Assembly: GCA_937916085.1 (NCBI GenBank)
Contig: CALGGO010000080.1
Coordinates: forward strand, 1-31,316
From: an uncultured Prevotellaceae bacterium
Lineage (GTDB): Bacteria > Bacteroidota > Bacteroidia > Bacteroidales > Muribaculaceae
Length of the DNA: 31,316 bases
Reading direction: 5' to 3'
A program made the translations under genes and the position numbers. Below are positions 23,078 to 30,962 of this stretch, one piece after another; the stretch's first letter is position 1; each line of letters opens with the position of its first letter. The notes under the pieces were generated by a model. It worked only from the letters and a program-made list of their open reading frames with translations. It was not told the origin of the DNA and did not search any database.

Positions 23078-24127
23078 ATGATGAAGATTTTTAATATATT
23101 AGGTTCTCTGGCGCTCTTGGTGACTCTGACTACTGCATGTGCCGTGAATGACCCATTTGCCGACAACATGGAGATAGGTCAGGTGGTGCCAACGGTGTCG
23201 TGGGAACTCAGCGACGTGGCAAAAGCTGGTGGATATGTCAATTTCAAGGCTAAATACTACACCAGCAGCGACCACAATATTGATCACTGCGAGGTGTGGG
23301 GACTGGTGACGCGCACCACCTCGGCTGCCGCTACTTGCCGTCTCACCACATCACTGTCCTATACCAAGACTGTAAATTCTACCGACACGGTGCGCAACAG
23401 CGTATTGCTTGCCACCTTCGACCACAGCAAGGCAGAGTGGGACGGACATGAATATGTGCTTGTCGATTCTTTCCAAGTGTCATCAACGCTGGCTCCCGTC
23501 TCTTGGGTAGATCCCGAGGCGTTTGACGAGGACCGTTTCAATATGTACTATCCCGAGACATTCCAGCAGGAGTTTGTGGACCACGTAGTAGAGTATTTGA
23601 CCCGCGACAGCGTCTATTACAACGACCTGCGCAACATTTACATCAACTACGACTTCACAGCCGAGCAGTTTGAGGCCCTCAACGCCAAGTATGGCTTCTC
23701 AGTACCTTTCGACACCGAGTCAAGTGAGAAGAGTAAATTCTGGTATGTCAACACCGATGTTGTTGACCATTACTACTACATCACTGTCGATGACGCGGGA
23801 GTCAAGACTGAGCATGAGATTGCCACGCCCGAACAGGCACCTGCTGGCGTAACCGTCTATGACGTGTATGAATCCAGCCCTTGGGTGTTCTGTCGTTATA
23901 GCGATGATACTGGTGGCCGCATCACCTCGGTGCGCAAGCAGTACATGCCATTCTGGAAGGAGCTCATCAACGAGATACCTTTCAAGGACTGGATCTACAA
24001 CAGCAGCGACAAGAACTACTCGGTGAACTTCACCCGCAACTACATCCTTTATCCCACCTTCCGCGTCTTTGACGAGACTGGCAAGATGGGTAAAGATACC
24101 GAAATCAAGCAAATTTCTCTTAACTAG
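23078..24127 (+). CDS. Surface lipoprotein in SusE position (unknown family)
   Basis: 349 residues from the ATG at 23078 (a second ATG follows directly). An upstream in-frame start at 22997 would overlap susD and destroy the signal peptide, so it was rejected. Lipobox LTTAC gives Cys21, followed by an acidic stretch (AVNDPFADNMEIG). The remainder is beta-rich with Tyr/Thr/Asp and the segment FVDHVVEYLTRDSVYYND near residue 165. Position after SusCD and lipidation suggest a surface glycan-binding or scaffold role like SusE/SusF. I do not recognise a Pfam family. Confidence 0.75.
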   Translation: MMKIFNILGSLALLVTLTTACAVNDPFADNMEIGQVVPTVSWELSDVAKAGGYVNFKAKYYTSSDHNIDHCEVWGLVTRTTSAAATCRLTTSLSYTKTVNSTDTVRNSVLLATFDHSKAEWDGHEYVLVDSFQVSSTLAPVSWVDPEAFDEDRFNMYYPETFQQEFVDHVVEYLTRDSVYYNDLRNIYINYDFTAEQFEALNAKYGFSVPFDTESSEKSKFWYVNTDVVDHYYYITVDDAGVKTEHEIATPEQAPAGVTVYDVYESSPWVFCRYSDDTGGRITSVRKQYMPFWKELINEIPFKDWIYNSSDKNYSVNFTRNYILYPTFRVFDETGKMGKDTEIKQISLN

Positions 24128-24128
24128 C

Positions 24129-24256
24129 AGCGAACAAGCTAACGAGCAAACAAGCGGACAAGACAATGGTAGCAAATAGCAAACAAGCGAACAACCGAAA
24201 AAGACAATGGTATTATACATTTGTCTTGTCAGCTTGTCCCTTGTCGGCTTGTTAGC
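24129..24256. repeat. 8-bp aacaagcg tandem repeats in inverted orientation
   Basis: Octamers such as gcgaacaa, gctaacga, gcaaacaa, gcggacaa, and a second run ending in gacaatggta, occupy 24129-24212. From 24222 to 24256 the same motif returns on the other strand (tgtcttgt, cagcttgt, cccttgt, cggcttgt, tagc). The two sides can pair over about 30 bp imperfectly, forming a long hairpin in the mRNA between two lipoprotein genes. Confidence 0.75.
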
Positions 24257-24275
24257 CTAAAAAACATTTTGAGTT

Positions 24276-25994
24276 ATGAAAAATTTTAAGATATTATCAT
24301 TAATGACATTGCTGGTGCTGGCGTTGGCATCGTGCGTTGAGAAGGAGCCAGCCTATGGCAACTTCGGCGGCAAGGATGTTGATTTCACCTACAATGTTGA
24401 CGGAGATGAATATACTCTCGACTTTTATGTGGTATCGACTATCAAGTTCAACAACACCAGCGAGAAGAGCGGCAATGTGACTTGGGACTTTGGCGACGGC
24501 ACTAGCTCCAGCGACCAGAACCCCACTCACAAGTATGCGCAAGCTGGACTTTATAACGTGACGCTCACCGTTGATGGAGCAGGCAAGCGCACCTATCCGC
24601 TGCTCATCTACGACATCGCCCCCGTGCTCAGCGTCACTGAGCAGAGCGCCGAGACTGTGGTCATCAACGACGTGACGGTGCTTCTCGACATCGCGCTGCC
24701 TAACCCCGAGGACCTCGAGTGCAAGTATGTGTGGAAGTTCCCCGACGGCACCACCCTCGAGGATGGCACTCCCATCGAGGAGTTCACGGGCTACAGCCAC
24801 AGCGACGGCACCATCGACAACCCTGGCAAGCTTAAATTCAAGAACATAGGTTCGCAGAAGATTGAGCTCCAGACCTGGTTTGACATCAACGGCGAGAACC
24901 GCCGCTTGGAGGACAGCTATGTGAACGTGCAGGTGGGCTCGTCGATACCTTGCCCCACGTTGTACTATGCAGTGTTTGGCGGCAACATCAAGGCTTACAA
25001 GCTGGTGGATATGACCATGCTGCCTGCTGGCACCAAGAATATGCCTTTCGACATGGGCGTAAGCTCGGGAAATATGCCTACCACCCTGGTATTTGCCACG
25101 GTGGAGGACCGGGACTATGTCTATATCCTTGACTGCGGCAAGCAGTACTACTATGTCAACGACGAGAACGGTGTGCTGGGCGACGGCAAGATCAGCGTGA
25201 TGACTGCCGACGGCACCGACGTGAGCACCATGGTGACTAATGTGGGCGGACAGGCTTTCAATGACCCGTTCCAGGGATTTGCCGATGAGACTAATGGTTA
25301 TCTCTATTACACCGACCGCAACACCGGCATCCGTCGCATGGCACTCACCGCTCGTGGCGAGAGGGAGGCAACGGTGTTCTCGAGCATTACGGGCTACTTC
25401 TGCGTGAACAATATGCTCAACTACTACGGCAACGGCATCGCCTACGGTGCTATCCACACTGGCCTCTATCAGGACCGCTCTGGCGTGTTCTGGTGGGGAA
25501 AGAACTACTCGGGTAACGGCATCTACCGTTTCCGCACCAGCGACATTGGCGAGGCGTCGGCCACCAAGACGGGTCCCATCCCGTTCCCCATCGTGCTGCA
25601 GGCCACCCAGCCGCGTGCCTTCACCCTCGACGAGGACTTGGGCAATCTCTATGTGTGGATGTGCAAAGGTGGCACGCCAGGTCCAGGCTTCACCTGCTAC
25701 CCGCTGCCCGATCCCAGTCAGGGCTTGAGCTACGACCAATACACTGCTTACGTCAACATGGAGGCTAATCCCGAGAACACCACAGCCGACGAGGGGGTTT
25801 ACACCACACAGTTTGCCGTGGATGCTATCACCCACTTTGTGTATTTCGGCTTCCGTGCGGCAAGTACCGAGACCAATTACACTACTGGCCTCAAGTACTT
25901 CAACCCCAACGACAACAAAGTGTATGACTTCAACGCCAACCGCGAGCGCATCCTCGGTCTCTGCGTCAACCCGCGCCTGACCTATCTGTTCTAA
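24276..25994 (+). CDS. PKD-domain lipoprotein with beta-propeller-like C-terminal part
   Basis: 572 residues; signal peptide with lipobox ALASC (Cys20). A PKD domain is evident at about residues 55-110 (VTWDFGDGTSSSDQNPTH and AGLYNVTLTV). A second Ig-like part follows (KYVWKFPDGTTLEDG). From about residue 225 there is a repetitive beta-rich region with YVYILDCGKQYYYV, NGYLYYTDRNTGIRRMAL and GNLYVWMCKGG, which look like propeller blades. Such proteins in SusCD operons serve as surface glycan-binding proteins. It is the last gene of the operon and is followed by a strong terminator. Confidence 0.85.
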   Translation: MKNFKILSLMTLLVLALASCVEKEPAYGNFGGKDVDFTYNVDGDEYTLDFYVVSTIKFNNTSEKSGNVTWDFGDGTSSSDQNPTHKYAQAGLYNVTLTVDGAGKRTYPLLIYDIAPVLSVTEQSAETVVINDVTVLLDIALPNPEDLECKYVWKFPDGTTLEDGTPIEEFTGYSHSDGTIDNPGKLKFKNIGSQKIELQTWFDINGENRRLEDSYVNVQVGSSIPCPTLYYAVFGGNIKAYKLVDMTMLPAGTKNMPFDMGVSSGNMPTTLVFATVEDRDYVYILDCGKQYYYVNDENGVLGDGKISVMTADGTDVSTMVTNVGGQAFNDPFQGFADETNGYLYYTDRNTGIRRMALTARGEREATVFSSITGYFCVNNMLNYYGNGIAYGAIHTGLYQDRSGVFWWGKNYSGNGIYRFRTSDIGEASATKTGPIPFPIVLQATQPRAFTLDEDLGNLYVWMCKGGTPGPGFTCYPLPDPSQGLSYDQYTAYVNMEANPENTTADEGVYTTQFAVDAITHFVYFGFRAASTETNYTTGLKYFNPNDNKVYDFNANRERILGLCVNPRLTYLF

Positions 25995-26020
25995 AAGTAT
26001 TTTATAAGATACTGTCACAT

Positions 26021-26063
26021 AACACCCGCCCCGATGCATCAGTGCCATCGAGGCGGGTGTTTT
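26021..26063 (+). terminator. Strong Rho-independent terminator ending the SusCD operon
   Basis: Arms aacacccgccccgatg (26021-26036) and catcgaggcgggtgtt (26047-26062) pair with one small internal mismatch, followed by T-rich DNA. It is 26 bp after the stop at 25994. Confidence 0.9.
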
Positions 26064-26068
26064 ATATT

Positions 26069-26147
26069 TAACCCGAATCGGTCATAAATATGCATAAAAA
26101 ACGGCCTAAAAACTACCTGCCGTCGCCTAATGACCGATTTGGGTTTA
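26069..26147. repeat. Nested inverted-repeat element of about 79 bp
   Basis: Outer arms taacccgaatcggtca (26069-26084) and tgaccgatttgggttta (26131-26147) pair with one mismatch and one bulge. An inner pair acggc/gccgt (26101-26105, 26119-26123) lies within. No coding frame spans it. It is 14 bp from the stop of the AAA ATPase gene, and could be a terminator for that gene or a small palindromic repeat element. Confidence 0.55.
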
Positions 26148-26160
26148 ACTGGGTAATTTG

Positions 26161-27504
26161 TCACAAAAACATAGTCATATATACTGGCAGGTAGAGAGTG
26201 TCGCCTTTTTGAAATAGGTCTTTGGTGTAGATTATCACTTTTGTGCCAGTACGATTGGTGTATTTCTGTGCAAACTTGTCAATTGATTTATGGGTTTTGT
26301 AGCCTGATGATTTCACTTCAATGGGCCATAGCTTATTGCCTCGCGATATAAGGAAATCCACCTCGTAGTAGCCCTTGTTGTCGTCTTTTTTCATGGTGGT
26401 GTAGTATAAATCATTGCCAGCGGTTCTCAGCATTTGTGCCACCACATTTTCATAGATGTATCCCAAGTTGGTGCTTAGTTTGTCGTTGAGCAGTTTATTG
26501 TAAATCGATTCTTCAGTCAATGCTTTGTCTCTGAATGCCATAGTCACAAACAGCCCTGTGTCACATGCGTACATCTTGAATCGCTCAACGTCCTTGGTCA
26601 AAGCCATTCCCACATTTGGGTCATCGCTGTGATAAGCGATGTTAATGGTTTTAGAGTCTGCCATGTCATTGATGATAGTTGCTATTCGCCCTGGTCGTTC
26701 ATTTGGCAAACTTGCTGATACCTTAAATCTTGACGCATTCTTGCTCAGTTGTGAGGGTATAGCATCAAACAAAGCCTTTGACTTGCCACGTGAGTCCAGT
26801 TTATTCATGTCATCTTCATACAAAGCGATGATATCTCGCTTTACTTGGTCAACCATACTCATGTTGTTGGTTTCAATGTATTTGCTTACTGCCTGTGGCA
26901 TTCCTCCCACCAGCATATACAACCTGAAGTCACGCATCAGTTTGCGGTGCGTGGCGTTACCCAATGGCTTTCGCTTATCAAAGAGCTGCTTAATTAATGG
27001 AATGGTTGCCGTATCACCCAAAGCCCAACGAAATTCCTCAAAATCCATAGGAAACATGTCCAGTCGTGTCTCCTCACTGGGAATTATGATGTCCTTAACG
27101 TTGCTCTTGATAGAAATTAGTGACCCCGTTTCAATGTAATCATAACGATGATCAGCGACCAAATGCTTGATGGCTTGTCGTGCCAATGGCTGCTTTTGCA
27201 CCTCATCGAAGATGATTACCGAATTGCGCTCAACCAACTTGGTGTTGAAAATGATTTGCAAGCGCATTAAGTTGAAGTTGATGTCTGATAAGTCCTCAAA
27301 CAACTCCATTACCTCTTTTTTTGCTTTGGAGAAATCAATCAATATGTATGATTTATATTCTCGTTTAGCAAAATCTTCTACAATTGTTGACTTTCCAATA
27401 CGTCTTGCTCCTTGTATCAGCAATGCAGTCTCTCCATCGCGTTCGCGTTTCCATTTGACCATTTGGTCATATATCTTACGCTTATAAATGATAGCTGTCT
27501 TCAT
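26161..27504 (-). CDS. AAA family ATPase with DUF4143 domain
   Basis: 447 residues, cytoplasmic. The N-terminal AAA_14 domain has Walker A GARRIGKST (32-40) and Walker B VIIFDE (96-101), with ETGSLIS as sensor region. The C-terminal DUF4143 part (from about 225) ends in a PD-(D/E)xK nuclease-like motif, YYEVDFLISRGNKLWPIEVKSS. These proteins are abundant and often present in many copies in gut Bacteroidales; their role is unresolved, with toxin-antitoxin or DNA-related functions suggested by the fold. All motif residues are intact. It stands alone, with its own promoter overlapping a 33-bp tandem repeat. Confidence 0.9.
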   Translation of the reverse strand: MKTAIIYKRKIYDQMVKWKRERDGETALLIQGARRIGKSTIVEDFAKREYKSYILIDFSKAKKEVMELFEDLSDINFNLMRLQIIFNTKLVERNSVIIFDEVQKQPLARQAIKHLVADHRYDYIETGSLISIKSNVKDIIIPSEETRLDMFPMDFEEFRWALGDTATIPLIKQLFDKRKPLGNATHRKLMRDFRLYMLVGGMPQAVSKYIETNNMSMVDQVKRDIIALYEDDMNKLDSRGKSKALFDAIPSQLSKNASRFKVSASLPNERPGRIATIINDMADSKTINIAYHSDDPNVGMALTKDVERFKMYACDTGLFVTMAFRDKALTEESIYNKLLNDKLSTNLGYIYENVVAQMLRTAGNDLYYTTMKKDDNKGYYEVDFLISRGNKLWPIEVKSSGYKTHKSIDKFAQKYTNRTGTKVIIYTKDLFQKGDTLYLPVYMTMFL

Positions 27505-27523
27505 AATCAGTGTTTTAATGCTG

Positions 27524-27554
27524 CAAAATTAATCATTTTGTCAAAATCCGCAAA
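27524..27554 (-). promoter_or_regulatory. Bacteroidetes-type promoter of the AAA ATPase gene
   Basis: On the minus strand TTTG (plus-strand 27551-27554), 19 nt, then TAATTTTG (plus-strand 27524-27531), a perfect consensus. The leader would be about 15-20 nt. The TTTG box is inside the first unit of the 33-bp tandem repeat. Confidence 0.7.
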
Positions 27555-27622
27555 ATATTTTAGGTCAAAAATGTCAAAATCCGCAAAATATTTTAGGTCA
27601 AAAATGTCAAAATCCGCAAAAT
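27539..27622. repeat. 33-bp tandem repeat (2.5 units) over the promoter
   Basis: Two identical 33-bp units at 27539-27571 and 27572-27604, and an 18-bp partial third at 27605-27622. Each full unit contains tccgcaaaatattttaggtc. The first unit includes the -33 box of the ATPase promoter, so the others stack directly upstream of RNA polymerase. Confidence 0.9.
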
Positions 27623-27769
27623 CTAGGCACATCTTGTAAAATAATTCTTGGTTTTAGTTGCTTCTGTTTTTTGCTTATTGTGGTTTACCCCCGAAATGAT
27701 TAGGGTTTATTGTTTAGATGTATATTTTGTGTGTTTTTGTTAGTATTATTGGAAAAAAAGCAAAAAAAA

Positions 27770-27801
27770 TTTGGTCATTTCTTAGGATTTTATTTTCTTT
27801 G
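27770..27801 (+). promoter_or_regulatory. Bacteroidetes-type promoter for the secreted dockerin-protein gene
   Basis: TTTG at 27770-27773, a 20-nt spacer and TTTCTTTG at 27794-27801 (one mismatch to TAnnTTTG). The start codon at 27859 is about 50 nt after the predicted start of transcription. Confidence 0.6.
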
Positions 27802-27858
27802 TAGGTTGTAAAGAATAATCTAAAAAAACATTATTAATATCTAAAAACATTTTGCAAA

Positions 27859-29298
27859 ATGAAGAAATTTTTACTCTTACTAGCATTAGTTGCAATAGCT
27901 TGCTCGAGCGCGAGTGCTGCCGGCAAGCTGTTGAAAAAGGACCCTAACGGCTATGAGACGGTTAATGAGGTGAGCATGCGCAACCTGTGGCTCTTAGACC
28001 GCTTCCACTATGGCACTCTCGAGCTTGAACAATTTGACTGGTGCCACACCAAGGCCCGCACAGCGGTGCTCCAGGAAGGCATCGTGTATGTGGCTCGCAG
28101 CGAGGCGAAGCAGATTATCACGCCAGGTGCCAACGGCAACGACACCATTATGGCTGCTGTGGTTTTCCGCTTCGACGCTATGACTGGCGAGGCACTGGCG
28201 CCGCTGGATGTTACCCTTAACGGCGAGCCTTACGGCGTGTTCCTGGGCGTCAACACCATTGGCAAGGACAACTTCGGTCATGTGTGGGTAGCACCCTACA
28301 CCAGCGAGAAGACTGCCGATGTGCCACTGTATCAGCTCGACACAGAGACTGGTGAGCTCACCTTGAGAGGAACTCTCAACAAAGGTGACGTGATAGCCCG
28401 TACCGACTACCTCGACCTCATTGGCGACATCACCTTTGAGGAGGCCGAGTGTAACGTGATGACTCCTGGCTCGCAGGTTCCTACCGTTTATGCTTGGCAC
28501 AACGAGCAGGGCGGCGATGCCGACACCTGGGAGGGATTCTTTAGCGGTGACCCTTATATGGACTTTACCGAGATGTATCCCGAGAGCCAAACCCAATGGG
28601 GCTATGCTCCCGCTTGCCGCTTCGTGCTTGGCGAGGACGAGGACACGCGCTACAGCGGTGAGAACTTCTATATCGACGGCTTTACCACTGTGCCAGTGCT
28701 CTATTCCAGCGACGGCACTATCATTGACGGCTTTGGCAGCCTCTCTCAAGAAGAAATGGAAGCCGACAGCCTCTTGATGCCAAAAGTAGGAACCAACGGC
28801 ATCGCCGAGTTCAAACTTGGCGACCGCAATTTCATCTCCTATTCTATTGGCCAGTACGACGCTCCCAACACTTGCCAGGTTAACATCTGCGAGCTGGGTG
28901 AGGGTATGGCATTCAGTGGCATGCAACGTTACTGGACCTTCCCCGCCGACGGTCAAGGACAGTCCAGCGATGGTGGTCTTCGCATCCACCCAATTACAGT
29001 GGAATACACTACCGAGGGTGGCAAAGACGCCGTAATGCTGCTTGAGTTCAAGAGCTATAACGGTATAGGTGTTTACATCATTGGCGAGGGTGTAGTTCCC
29101 GATGAGCCAATGAATGTGGCTGTTCCTGGCGACGTTAACGGCGACGGTGAGGTTACTGCTGCCGATATCACCGCTCTCTATGACTTCTTGCTCAGCAACG
29201 ACGAGTCGCACATCGTTAATGGCGACCAAACCGGTGACGGCATCATCACAGCTGCCGACATCACTGCCGTTTACACTATCCTGCTCGGTGGTGAGTAA
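27859..29298 (+). CDS. Secreted beta-rich protein with C-terminal dockerin-like domain
   Basis: 479 residues with a signal peptide (MKKFLLLLALVAIACSSASA, cleavage about 20-21). The body (about 40-415) is beta-rich: NLWLLDRFHYG, VLQEGIVYVARSE, LNGEPYGVFLG, NFGHVWVAP, YTSEKTADVPLYQLDTETGELTL split by turns, and YNGIGVYIIGEG. This matches the propeller-like region of the GHL10 proteins in motif order. Residues 424-477 hold two calcium loops (DVNGDGEVTAAD, DQTGDGIITAAD). No catalytic motif is seen; a surface structural or binding role is likely. Its paralog follows at 29478. Confidence 0.8.
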   Translation: MKKFLLLLALVAIACSSASAAGKLLKKDPNGYETVNEVSMRNLWLLDRFHYGTLELEQFDWCHTKARTAVLQEGIVYVARSEAKQIITPGANGNDTIMAAVVFRFDAMTGEALAPLDVTLNGEPYGVFLGVNTIGKDNFGHVWVAPYTSEKTADVPLYQLDTETGELTLRGTLNKGDVIARTDYLDLIGDITFEEAECNVMTPGSQVPTVYAWHNEQGGDADTWEGFFSGDPYMDFTEMYPESQTQWGYAPACRFVLGEDEDTRYSGENFYIDGFTTVPVLYSSDGTIIDGFGSLSQEEMEADSLLMPKVGTNGIAEFKLGDRNFISYSIGQYDAPNTCQVNICELGEGMAFSGMQRYWTFPADGQGQSSDGGLRIHPITVEYTTEGGKDAVMLLEFKSYNGIGVYIIGEGVVPDEPMNVAVPGDVNGDGEVTAADITALYDFLLSNDESHIVNGDQTGDGIITAADITAVYTILLGGE

Positions 29299-29324
29299 TA
29301 AAGCATAATTTGATAAAGTTAGTT

Positions 29325-29357
29325 AAGGGGGGAGGCATGGTGGTTTTCCCCCCTTTA
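29325..29357 (+). terminator. Rho-independent terminator
   Basis: Arm aaggggggag (29325-29334) pairs with a downstream ttttcccccctt segment across an 11-nt loop, then T-rich DNA. It begins 27 bp after the stop at 29298, suggesting the two paralogous genes are not strictly co-transcribed. Confidence 0.75.
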
Positions 29358-29387
29358 TGTTTAATTGCTAAAAAGAATAATATAGCG

Positions 29388-29451
29388 AATTATCGAGCAA
29401 TCGAGAAATCGAGCAATCGAGAAATCGAGCACTCGAATAATCGAGCACTTA
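29388..29451. repeat. 8-bp aatcgagN tandem array (seven units)
   Basis: Units tatcgagc, aatcgaga, aatcgagc, aatcgaga, aatcgagc, actcgaat, aatcgagc follow one another with an 8-bp period. The array lies between the terminator at 29357 and the start codon at 29478, so it covers the likely promoter or leader of that gene. Confidence 0.85.
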
Positions 29452-29477
29452 GTTTATCAACACAAAAAAATAAATAG

Positions 29478-30899
29478 ATGAAAAAATTAATACTTCTTTC
29501 AATAATGGCGGTAATGACTGCCATGAGCAGCTGGGCGGTGACCGACGGTCAGGTCTATGACAAGGTGAACGGCATAGGGGTGAAGAACCTGTGGATGCTG
29601 GACCGCGTGCATGCCAATAATGCCTATTTCGCTTCTCCCATTTGCCACACCAACGCCCGCACCGCTACCATGACAGGCGGCGTGGTGTATGTGTCGCGCA
29701 GTCAGGAGAACATGGTGGTTGTCCCTAACTCCCAGACTGGTGTGAACGACACCATCATGCAAGGCATGATTCACTGCTTTGACGCTCTCACTGGTGAGCC
29801 CACCAAAGACTTGTTCTTGACCCTCAATGGCGAGCCCTATGGCGTGTTCCTGGGTAACACCAGCATTGGCTGTGACAACTTCGGACACATCTGGGTGGCT
29901 CCCATGACCAGCGCCGCCGCAATAGAGATTCCCATTTACCTGGTAGATACCGAGAGCGGCGAGATGACTTTAGCGACCAATATGGAGAAGGGCGATGTTC
30001 CTTATCGCACCGACTATCTCGACCTCATTGGCGACATCACCCTTGAGCAGGCCGAGTGCAACATCATGACCATAGGTCACAACAGCAACGACCCAGGCTT
30101 CCCCACCGTCTATCGCTGGCACAACGACCAGGGTGGTGACATCGACACTTGGGAGGGCGGTTTCTATGGCGACCCATATATGGACTTCACCGAGTTCTAT
30201 CCTGCCGAGAAAACGGGCTTCAGCCTCGCACCGGTTGTTAAGATGATTCTTGGCACCGATGAAGATAACATGTATAGCGGCGAGTATTTCTATATCGACT
30301 GCTTCGATGGCGCTCCTGTACTCTACTACGTTGATGGCACCGTGATCGACAGTTTTGAGAATGTGCCTGAGGAGCTGTGGCCCACCCGCGCCGCCGCCAA
30401 TGGCATGAATGAGTTTACTCTCGATGACCGCCACTTCTTCGCCTATGTGAAAGCCGACATGAACGGCAACGGCAATGGCTGCCAAATCAACGTGTGTGAG
30501 CTTGGCGATGGCGATATGCTTGAGACCATGACCAAATATTGGCAGCTGCCAGCCGACAGTGTGGGCAAGTTTAACGACAGTGGCTTGCGTGTTCACTGCA
30601 TAGCAGTGGAGAAGGGTGTTGACCAGCAAGGCAACGAGGAGGTGACTCTGCTCACCTTCAAGGCCTATAACGGTATGGGTGTTTACAAGATTGGCTCAGC
30701 CATCGAGCCCGACGGTCCTGTGGCTGTTCCTGGCGACGTGAACGGCGACGGCGAAGTGACAGCAGCCGACGTGACAGCCCTCTACGACTACTTGCTCAAC
30801 AACGACACCTCCCACCTTGTCAATGGCGACCAGACCGGCGACGGCGAGATCACAGCAGGCGATGTGACGGCCGTCTATAACATCCTGCTGGGGAGTTAA
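29478..30899 (+). CDS. Secreted beta-rich protein, paralog with C-terminal dockerin-like domain
   Basis: 473 residues with a signal peptide (MKKLILLSIMAVMTAMSSWA). It follows the preceding protein in all motifs: NLWMLDRVHAN, GGVVYVSRSQE, LNGEPYGVFLG, NFGHIWVAP, RTDYLDLIGDITLEQAECN and YNGMGVYKIG, giving a clear tandem duplication. Residues 419-472 are the dockerin-like pair of loops (DVNGDGEVTAAD, DQTGDGEITAGD). No catalytic motif. The stop codon overlaps the first bases of a GNA hairpin at 30899. Confidence 0.8.
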   Translation: MKKLILLSIMAVMTAMSSWAVTDGQVYDKVNGIGVKNLWMLDRVHANNAYFASPICHTNARTATMTGGVVYVSRSQENMVVVPNSQTGVNDTIMQGMIHCFDALTGEPTKDLFLTLNGEPYGVFLGNTSIGCDNFGHIWVAPMTSAAAIEIPIYLVDTESGEMTLATNMEKGDVPYRTDYLDLIGDITLEQAECNIMTIGHNSNDPGFPTVYRWHNDQGGDIDTWEGGFYGDPYMDFTEFYPAEKTGFSLAPVVKMILGTDEDNMYSGEYFYIDCFDGAPVLYYVDGTVIDSFENVPEELWPTRAAANGMNEFTLDDRHFFAYVKADMNGNGNGCQINVCELGDGDMLETMTKYWQLPADSVGKFNDSGLRVHCIAVEKGVDQQGNEEVTLLTFKAYNGMGVYKIGSAIEPDGPVAVPGDVNGDGEVTAADVTALYDYLLNNDTSHLVNGDQTGDGEITAGDVTAVYNILLGS

Positions 30900-30939
30900 G
30901 CGCTTCGCGCTGATTAGTGATTATTTGGTGCTACGCACC
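30899..30939. repeat. Two GNA-loop hairpins at the gene end
   Basis: agcgc-TTC-gcgct (30899-30911) begins in the stop codon of the preceding gene, and ggtgc-TAC-gcacc (30927-30939) follows with gattagtg-type DNA between them. Loops are GAA and GTA on the minus strand, both closed by C-G. Confidence 0.8.
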
Positions 30940-30962
30940 GATTCGTGATTAGAGAGCACTAC

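Noticed and set aside
24300..26048. 582-codon antisense open frame over the PKD lipoprotein gene
   Set aside because: Covers the opposite strand of a gene with clear lipobox and PKD motif, and runs through that gene's terminator; composition is low-complexity Val/Ala/His.
27539..27622. Possible CRISPR array
   Set aside because: The units are directly adjacent with no spacers, and no cas gene is present; it is a plain tandem repeat. The same applies to 31013-31075.
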